DNA from: CAYNNP01 sp964398215
GTDB lineage: Bacteria > Planctomycetota > Planctomycetia > Pirellulales > Pirellulaceae
Assembly: GCA_964398215.1 (NCBI GenBank)
Contig: CAYNNP010000118.1
Location: forward strand, 1 to 19,644
Length of the DNA: 19,644 nucleotides
Reading direction: 5' to 3'
The notes beneath the pieces are model-generated. The model was not told where the DNA came from and made no database searches. It worked only from the letters and a program-made list of their open reading frames with translations. Shown in pieces: positions 14,369 through 19,644 of the stretch (position 1 is the stretch's first letter; each line of letters starts with the position of its first letter). The position numbers and the translations under genes are program-made.

Positions 14369-16006
14369 ATGCATTCGTTGATTCGGCCGATTGGCTTGGT
14401 ACTGGTTTGCATTGGAATGTCGGTTCCACTGCGCGGCGACGAACGGCCCAATATCGTGATGGCGTTTGCTGATGACTGGGGCCAGTATGCAAGTGCCTAT
14501 GCCAAGCTGAAACCTGGCGGCATCAGCGACGCAGTTTCGACTCCCAACTTCGATAAAGTCGCCTCAGAAGGCTTGCTGTTCACACGAGCATTCGTGAGTG
14601 CCCCGTCGTGCACACCTTGCCGGAGTTCATTGTTATCTGGCCAGCACTTTTGGCGCTGCAACCGAGCATCGATCTTGCAGGGAGCGATATGGGATTTTTC
14701 GATCCCCGCGTATCCTTTGTTGCTGGAGCAGCAGGGTTACCGAATTGGACACACCTATAAAGTCTGGAGTCCCGGTTCCCCGTTCAATGCGCCACATGGC
14801 GGCGCCGATCGCGCGTACACCAAGGCTGGCACTCGCTTCAATAATTTTTCGCAGAACGCGATGAAGAATTCAAAGTATGACGAGTCCAAGGATGCGCTGC
14901 TGAGCGAAGTCCGCAAGAATGCTCGCGCCTTTTTGGATGCCGACGATGACAAGAAAGCCGATGGCGACAAACCATTTTGCTATTGGTTTGGACCAACGAA
15001 TGTCCACCGCAAATGGACTCAAGGAAGCGGCAAGAAACTATGGGGAGTTGATCCCGATTCGTTGAAAGGAAAATTGCCGGGGTTCTTGCCTGATGTACCC
15101 GTGGTTCGCGAAGACGTTGCCGACTACTTGGGCGAAGCGATGGCGTTCGATGCCGGCCTAGGTGTGATCATTCAAGAACTAAAACGCATCGGTGAGTATG
15201 ACAACACGATCTTGGTCGTCAGCGGCGACCATGGCGCCCCCGGTTTCACCCGAGGAAAATGCAATCTGTACGACTTTGGAACCAAGGTGCCGCTTGCGAT
15301 CCGGTGGCCCAAAGGTATCAATCGGGCGGGGCGAGTGATTGAGGATTTCGTGACATTGCCAGACCTAGCACCAACGTTCTTGGAAGCGAGTGGCACATCG
15401 GTTCCAGATCACATGACCGCAAAGTCATTGGTGCCAATTTTTAGTAGCCAAGCCGAAGGTCAAGTCGACGCGAAGCGAGACGCTGTGTTTACTGGTCGCG
15501 AAAGGCATGTGGCTCGCGCTCGGACAGATTTTAAACCGTACCCGCAGCGGGCGATTCGAACGGATCAGTATCTGTACATCATCAACTTTGAGCCCGAACG
15601 CTGGCCAATGGGAACAGGTCCAGGCTTTGGCGGGCCCGAAAAAGCGATGCCTAGCTTTGAAGTCTTGCGTGAAAATACGTTCGCCGCTTTCGCAGATTAC
15701 GACGCCAGTCCTACAAAAGCGTGGGTGGTTACTCGCCGTGATGACGACCCAGCGTCATTCAAATACGCGGTGGGACGCGCACCCGAATTTGAACTCTACG
15801 ACATCAAGGCGGATGAACATTGTCTGAAGAATCTAGCCGATGAAGAATCGATGACCGCAGTCAAACAAAAATTGCACGACCGTTTGATGGCAGAGCTGAC
15901 CAAAACGGGTGATCCAAGAGTCAGTAATGACGTGATTTTTGAAAAGCCACCTTTTGCGAGCGATTTGGTTCGCCCAAAACGCAAGTCGCCCGCAAAAAAG
16001 AAGTAG
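14369..16006 (+). CDS. Secreted S1-family sulfatase
   Basis: 545 aa. An N-terminal hydrophobic segment (6-22) ending near LRGDERPN is a signal peptide, so the enzyme should act in the periplasm or outside. Metal-site Asp35 and Asp36 lie in IVMAFADDWGQ. The formylglycine motif is SCTPCRSSLLSGQ, with Cys81 as the residue to be modified (CxPxR). TNVHRKW, and SGDHGAPG with Asp287/His288, complete the active site, and LYDIKADEHCLKNLAD is the usual C-terminal feature. It should hydrolyse a sulfate ester or sulfamate, probably on an algal or animal polysaccharide; the substrate is not readable. It resembles the heparan N-sulfatase-like branch. It needs a formylglycine-generating enzyme, not present here. 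GAAGGA (14354-14359) is 9 bases before ATG 14369; a GTG three bases earlier is equally possible. It stands alone. Confidence 0.95.
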   Translation: MHSLIRPIGLVLVCIGMSVPLRGDERPNIVMAFADDWGQYASAYAKLKPGGISDAVSTPNFDKVASEGLLFTRAFVSAPSCTPCRSSLLSGQHFWRCNRASILQGAIWDFSIPAYPLLLEQQGYRIGHTYKVWSPGSPFNAPHGGADRAYTKAGTRFNNFSQNAMKNSKYDESKDALLSEVRKNARAFLDADDDKKADGDKPFCYWFGPTNVHRKWTQGSGKKLWGVDPDSLKGKLPGFLPDVPVVREDVADYLGEAMAFDAGLGVIIQELKRIGEYDNTILVVSGDHGAPGFTRGKCNLYDFGTKVPLAIRWPKGINRAGRVIEDFVTLPDLAPTFLEASGTSVPDHMTAKSLVPIFSSQAEGQVDAKRDAVFTGRERHVARARTDFKPYPQRAIRTDQYLYIINFEPERWPMGTGPGFGGPEKAMPSFEVLRENTFAAFADYDASPTKAWVVTRRDDDPASFKYAVGRAPEFELYDIKADEHCLKNLADEESMTAVKQKLHDRLMAELTKTGDPRVSNDVIFEKPPFASDLVRPKRKSPAKKK

Positions 16007-16014
16007 TCTTGCTG

Positions 16015-16057
16015 TGACGTCGTCAACGCACGGTCGCGGTATGATGGAGATAGGAGA
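16015..16057 (+). promoter_or_regulatory. Dyad, possible -10 and strong ribosome-binding site before the ECF sigma gene
   Basis: TGACG-T-CGTCA (16015-16025) is a perfect 5-bp dyad. TATGAT (16040-16045) resembles a -10 box, though a matching -35 at proper spacing is not clear. AGGAGA (16052-16057), five bases before the ATG at 16063, is the best Shine-Dalgarno sequence in the window and fixes that start. Autoregulation by the sigma factor is common for the family, but I cannot match a known ECF promoter here. Confidence 0.4.
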
Positions 16058-16062
16058 ACAAA

Positions 16063-16719
16063 ATGGAAAAGTCAATTTGGCCCACTGACGATAAGACAGA
16101 AACGCTGTTGATCGCTGCGCGTGAGGGTAGTGATGATGCTGTGAATCGTCTGTTGGAAAGACATCGTGCGCCCATCCGCCGATTGGTCGAATTGAGGTTG
16201 GACCGCAAGGTCCAGCAGCGCGTCGATGTGAGCGACGTGGTGCAAGACGTTATGATCGAAGCCAACGGGCGGCTGAAAAAATACTTGGATGACCCGGTCA
16301 TGGCGTTCCATTTATGGCTGCGGCAGATTGCCTGGGATCGAATCATTGATACCTATCGTCGCCACCGGGTCAGTGCGAAACGCAACATGGATCGCGAGCA
16401 ACCATTGGCAGTTGGCGCGGGCCCCGATCAATCGACTATGGAGTTTGCGATTCAGCTGCGCGATCCAGCACTGACGCCAGCAGCGCTTGCAACGCAGCGA
16501 GAAATTGCTGTCCATGTCGAAGCCGCTATCGACAAACTGAACGAACAGGATCGCGAGATTATTTTGATGCGTCATTACGAACATCTTTCTAATCAGGAGA
16601 TCGCCGAAGTTCTTGGGCTGAACCCTCCAGCGGCCAGCATGCGATATCTACGATCTGTTCGGCGGTTGAAAGAGATTTTGGAAGAAGACGACGAATTTTC
16701 GGGCCAATCTCAGTCCTAG
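16063..16719 (+). CDS. ECF-type RNA polymerase sigma factor
   Basis: 218 aa. Region 2 spans about 24-105 (RLLERHRAPIRRLVELRLD, DVSDVVQDVMIEA, AFHLWLRQIAWDRIIDTYRR), covering core binding and -10 recognition. Region 4 spans about 145-205 (LNEQDREIILMRHYEHLSNQEI, read 159-180; then LGLNPPAASMRYLRSVRRLKE), the -35 helix-turn-helix. No region 3 or region 1.1 is present. The long linker between them (about 106-140) is typical of planctomycete ECF groups linked to Ser/Thr kinases. The kinase gene starts 38 bases downstream on the same strand, and no zinc-type anti-sigma gene is present, so control is probably through that kinase. Target promoters are unknown. The start is supported by AGGAGA. Confidence 0.95.
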   Translation: MEKSIWPTDDKTETLLIAAREGSDDAVNRLLERHRAPIRRLVELRLDRKVQQRVDVSDVVQDVMIEANGRLKKYLDDPVMAFHLWLRQIAWDRIIDTYRRHRVSAKRNMDREQPLAVGAGPDQSTMEFAIQLRDPALTPAALATQREIAVHVEAAIDKLNEQDREIILMRHYEHLSNQEIAEVLGLNPPAASMRYLRSVRRLKEILEEDDEFSGQSQS

Positions 16720-16757
16720 TTGCTCGTCTTTGCCTCCTCATTCCCATCCTGCGACCC

Positions 16758-18392
16758 TTGTCAGATAACGAACATCGCCTCGCCGAAGTGCTTGCGGAAT
16801 TGACCGATGCGGTTTGCCGCGGTGAACCCGTGGCGTTGGAAGACGCTTGCGCGCAACATCCAGATTTGGCAGACGATCTGCGGAAACTCTGGGGTGCTGT
16901 TTTGGTGACAGACGCAGCTGGCGCCGCGCACAGTCAACTACCCAGGTCCGGAGGTGCAACAGGGCGCTGGCAGAGCTTGGAACTACCCACCATCGTTGGT
17001 GACTACGAACTCCAAGAAGAGATTGGACGTGGTGGAATGGGAGTCGTTTTTCGTGCGAAACAAATTAGTCTTGAGCGCGAAGTCGCAGTAAAGATGATCT
17101 TGCGAGGTCGATTGGCCAGCCAAACCGACTTGCAACGATTCTTGGCCGAAGCTTCCGCGACAGCGCGACTGGAACACCCGAACATCGTTCCCGTCTACGA
17201 AGTCGGTGACATTGATGGCCGTCCGTTCTTTAGTATGCAGCTTGTCCAAGGCGAAACGCTGGCGGAAAAACTAAAGAGTGGTCCGATGAACCCGCGCAAG
17301 GCCGCTGAGTTGATAGCCGCCGTCGCCCGCGCCGTGGACTTTGCACATCAGCAAGGCGTCCTGCATCGCGATATAAAACCCAGCAACATCATCATCACAG
17401 AAGACGACAAGCCTGTTGTGATGGATTTTGGATTGGCCAAACAACTGGGCAACAAAGTCGATGTGACGCGCAGTGGTTTGATGGTGGGAACGCCCGCGTA
17501 CATGTCTCCGGAACAGGCTGCTGGTCGTAAATCTGCCATCGGTCCGCCGACTGACATCTACAGTCTAGGATGCGTTTTGTACTTCGCATTGATAGGTCGT
17601 TCGCCATTTGTTGCCGAAAATCCAATGGACTTGGTAATGCTGGTCATCGAACAAGATCCGATTCCGCCGCGGGCTTTACGGCCATCGATCGACCGCGACT
17701 TGGAAATGGTCGTAGCGCGGTGTCTTCAAAAACCAACTGACTTGCGATACGAATCTGCCGCAGCACTTGCCGACGACTTGGATGCCTTTTTGGCTGATGA
17801 AAGAGTCTCTGCTCGTAGTGGCCGAATGGGCCAAGTCGTCGCCCGCGTCTTTCGCGAAACACACCACGCGCAGATTTTAGAAAACTGGGGGCTGCTTTGG
17901 ATGTGGCACTCGTTAGCGCTTTTGACCGCCAGCGTTTTGACTTGGTCGTTGGACTATTGGGGAATACAACACAGGCTTGTTTATGGAACACTCTGGACAG
18001 TCGGTCTGGGCGCATGGGCTGCCGTGTTTTGGAAAATGCGTCAACGCATGGGACCTGTCACATTCATCGAACGACAGGTTGCCCACGTGTGGGGCGCCAG
18101 CATGATTGCGATAGGAATGTTGTTTCCACTGGAATGGTGGATGGAAATGCCCGTGCTATCGCTGTCTCCATTGTTGGGAGTCATCGCTGCGATGGTTTTT
18201 GTGGTCAAAGCAGGGATGCTGAGTGGGATCTTTTACATCCAAGCCGGCTCTCTTTTGATTGCCGCCCTCTTCATGGCTTCGTATCCCCAATATGCACATT
18301 TGATTTTCGGGGCAACGGCTGCGGCAGGATTTTTCATTCCGGGCTATCACTACGCTCGAAGAAACCAGCGATCTGCGGCACATTCTCGCTAG
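16758..18392 (+). CDS. Membrane Ser/Thr protein kinase linked to the ECF sigma factor
   Basis: 544 aa. A short N-terminal helical domain (1-50; LAEVLAELTDAVCRGEP, HPDLADDLRKLW) of the kind seen in sigma-linked planctomycete kinases precedes a Hanks-type kinase domain (about 83-345): glycine loop IGRGGMGVVFRA (89-100), VAVK Lys112, Glu131, HRDIKPSN (203-210, Asp205), DFG (223-225), GTPAYMSPEQ (244-253) and DIYSLGCVLY. It should be active. From about 378 to 540 there are about six hydrophobic helices, so the kinase is membrane-bound; the helices are compact with little extracellular loop and may sense the membrane itself. The start is TTG 16758, as no ATG or GTG lies upstream in frame near it. 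It follows the sigma gene by 38 bases and precedes holA by 38 bases. The likely target is the sigma factor, by inference. Confidence 0.93.
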   Translation: MSDNEHRLAEVLAELTDAVCRGEPVALEDACAQHPDLADDLRKLWGAVLVTDAAGAAHSQLPRSGGATGRWQSLELPTIVGDYELQEEIGRGGMGVVFRAKQISLEREVAVKMILRGRLASQTDLQRFLAEASATARLEHPNIVPVYEVGDIDGRPFFSMQLVQGETLAEKLKSGPMNPRKAAELIAAVARAVDFAHQQGVLHRDIKPSNIIITEDDKPVVMDFGLAKQLGNKVDVTRSGLMVGTPAYMSPEQAAGRKSAIGPPTDIYSLGCVLYFALIGRSPFVAENPMDLVMLVIEQDPIPPRALRPSIDRDLEMVVARCLQKPTDLRYESAAALADDLDAFLADERVSARSGRMGQVVARVFRETHHAQILENWGLLWMWHSLALLTASVLTWSLDYWGIQHRLVYGTLWTVGLGAWAAVFWKMRQRMGPVTFIERQVAHVWGASMIAIGMLFPLEWWMEMPVLSLSPLLGVIAAMVFVVKAGMLSGIFYIQAGSLLIAALFMASYPQYAHLIFGATAAAGFFIPGYHYARRNQRSAAHSR

Positions 18393-18430
18393 GCATCGCA
18401 AATTTGCCGCGAGTTCGATATTTTAAACGC

Positions 18431-19474
18431 ATGGCACTCAAACATGCATTCGAAATACTGACCGACGCGCAGGAAGCTGGCCAATCACCAGCTGTCGCGG
18501 CTCTGTATGGAAGTGACCCAACGCTACGGTGCTGGACGCTGGCGGCTATCACAGAACAAGGTGACTTGACGGAGTTTGAAGGCGATAGCGTGCAGTGGTC
18601 GGACCTGCGCGACGACTTGGCCACGGCATCTCTGTTTGACATGGGCGGCAAACGATCCATCGTTGTCAGATCAGCAGACAAGTTCTTGTCTTCACATCGA
18701 AGCGAAATCGAGGCCTATGTTGCCAAGCCGGGAACAGCAAGTCGATTGATCTTGGAGCTCTCGAGCCTTGCATCGAACACTCGAATCTACAAGGCGCTGC
18801 ACAAGGATCACTTGCTGATCGCATGCAATGCAAATACGGACAAGAAACTGGGTGTCACCGCAGCATCACGGCGGAAATTTTTGACTGGGTTTGTTGCCAA
18901 ACGGCACGAGACAAAGTTAGAGAATTCCGCTGCTGACGCACTGATTGAAATGCTGGGTGAAGACATCGGATTTTTGGATACCGAGATCGCCAAGCTCGCG
19001 TTGTATTGCGAACAAGACGAATCCATCAATGAAGCCTTGGTTCGTGATGTCGTTGCTGGTTGGCAAGGCAAAACGGTTTGGCAGATTACTGATGCAATCG
19101 CCAGTGGCAATGCAGCCGAAGCACTCAAGCAGCTTGATAAATTGATGACAGGCGGCCAGCGTCCAATCGCGTTGCTGCCACAAATCGCGTGGTCACTGCG
19201 ACGACTGGGAATGGCAACCTCCGTTGTCATTCACAGAGAAAAATCGGGGCGCAAGTGGACGTTGGACGATGTGCTCAGCAGCGCTGGATTTCGTCGTGCT
19301 GACGAAATTCGCCGCGCATCATCTCACTTGAAAGGAATCGGTCGCGATCGAGCAAAACATTTGTTGCCCTGGTTGCTAGACGCTGATTTACGGCTCAAAG
19401 GGACTCATAGTACTGACGGGCGTGACCGATTCTTGCTGGAACAGCTTGTACTGAAGCTGGCAAAATCGAATTGA
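18431..19474 (+). CDS. holA: DNA polymerase III delta subunit (clamp-loader)
   Basis: 347 aa, close to E. coli delta (343 aa). Delta opens the beta sliding clamp in the clamp-loader complex. Seen: AALYGSDPTLRCW (23-35), matching the opening LYGxDP strand; the LATASLFDMGGKRSIVVRSA segment (63-82); SRLILELSS; a middle domain with LIEMLGEDIGFLDTEIAKL; and the C-terminal collar domain with VWQITDAIASGNAAEALKQL (about 216-235), PIALLPQIAWSLRRL, and a closing RDRFLLEQLVLKLA. As in all delta subunits, there is no working Walker A. Start at ATG 18431; the frame is open far upstream into the kinase gene, but that part is not delta-like. A 38-base gap from the kinase gene suggests possible co-transcription, although delta is probably also expressed independently. 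Confidence 0.9.
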   Translation: MALKHAFEILTDAQEAGQSPAVAALYGSDPTLRCWTLAAITEQGDLTEFEGDSVQWSDLRDDLATASLFDMGGKRSIVVRSADKFLSSHRSEIEAYVAKPGTASRLILELSSLASNTRIYKALHKDHLLIACNANTDKKLGVTAASRRKFLTGFVAKRHETKLENSAADALIEMLGEDIGFLDTEIAKLALYCEQDESINEALVRDVVAGWQGKTVWQITDAIASGNAAEALKQLDKLMTGGQRPIALLPQIAWSLRRLGMATSVVIHREKSGRKWTLDDVLSSAGFRRADEIRRASSHLKGIGRDRAKHLLPWLLDADLRLKGTHSTDGRDRFLLEQLVLKLAKSN

Positions 19475-19544
19475 CGATTCGGCTGTGCGCTTGCCGGAAA
19501 ACCTGACGCGCTCTCCAACTGCTTGGCATCGTCAGTGGTGAAAG

Positions 19545-19644
19545 TTATTGGTCAAGGTAAGCTTTCAATCTGGCGTGATCGATGCCCAAGTGAGTCAACA
19601 TTTTGTCGGTTTCTATGAACTGGCGATCGAGCATTTCCAGCAAA
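19545..19644 (-). CDS. C-terminal tail of a gene entering from the right edge
   Basis: Reading leftward from the edge, one frame is open for 32 codons and stops at TAA (19545-19547). The tail begins LLEMLDRQFIETDKMLTHLG and ends LKAYLDQ. The composition is protein-like (amphipathic helix, charged), and the other two frames are poorer: one stops at once and one reads low-quality codons. It converges with holA across 70 bases. I do not recognise the family. Confidence 0.5.
   Translation of the reverse strand, partial: LLEMLDRQFIETDKMLTHLGIDHARLKAYLDQ

Noticed and set aside
17897..18430. Possible 178-residue N-terminal extension of the delta subunit
   Set aside because: It runs in another frame inside the kinase membrane domain and is unlike delta; ATG 18431 gives normal family length.
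1..19644. tRNA, rRNA, CRISPR, insertion sequence or prophage
   Set aside because: No cloverleaf, array of spaced repeats, transposase or integrase motif was seen by eye; short structured RNAs could still be missed.

Overview
The window looks like a chromosomal stretch from a marine-type planctomycete (Pirellulaceae, Rhodopirellula-like). This is inferred from gene content, not from a marker gene. The clues are an ECF sigma factor followed by a multi-spanning membrane Ser/Thr kinase, a secreted S1 sulfatase, a secreted DUF1593/Sde182-type protein, weak or absent Shine-Dalgarno sites, several likely TTG starts, and GC-rich palindromic intergenic repeats. I see no rRNA, tRNA, CRISPR array, transposase or phage gene. 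No stretch over 300 bases lacks a gene; the longest gaps (about 200-250 bases) are described as features.

Layout. 1-252: leader region with a hairpin repeat, its degenerate copy and a dyad over a possible -10. 253-2202 (+): orphan PAS/PAS hybrid histidine kinase. 2244-3671 (-): secreted DUF1593 nucleoside-hydrolase-like protein. 3737-3813: large palindromic repeat. 3873-6730 (-): ROK-family sugar kinase followed by lepA (EF4), read in that order. 6863-8152 (+): GT4 glycosyltransferase, divergent from the ROK gene. 8205-10340 (-): three membrane-protein genes read as VTT/TVP38 protein, then a four-helix protein with two CxxC pairs, then a bacterial PH-domain protein. 10540-12577 (+): small P-loop ATPase overlapping an arrestin-like membrane protein. 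12811-14118 (+): beta-ketoacyl synthase homologue that has lost its nucleophile. 14369-16006 (+): sulfatase. 16063-19474 (+): ECF sigma factor, membrane Ser/Thr kinase, and holA (DNA polymerase III delta). 19545-19644 (-): C-terminal tail of a gene running in from the right edge.

How the genes fit together. Housekeeping genes (lepA, holA) sit at the ends of short runs that begin with regulatory or accessory genes. The ECF sigma/kinase pair is a typical planctomycete signalling pair in which the kinase probably serves as the sensor and regulator. The most unusual part is 8.2-14.1 kb. It holds five membrane-linked genes of unknown role around one divergent intergenic region (VTT, CxxC membrane protein and PH domain on one strand; P-loop ATPase and arrestin fold on the other), followed by a ketosynthase-fold protein with Glu at the catalytic Cys position and no canonical C-terminal glycine loop. 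These are the best candidates for undescribed biology here. The idea that they work together is inference from gene order only.
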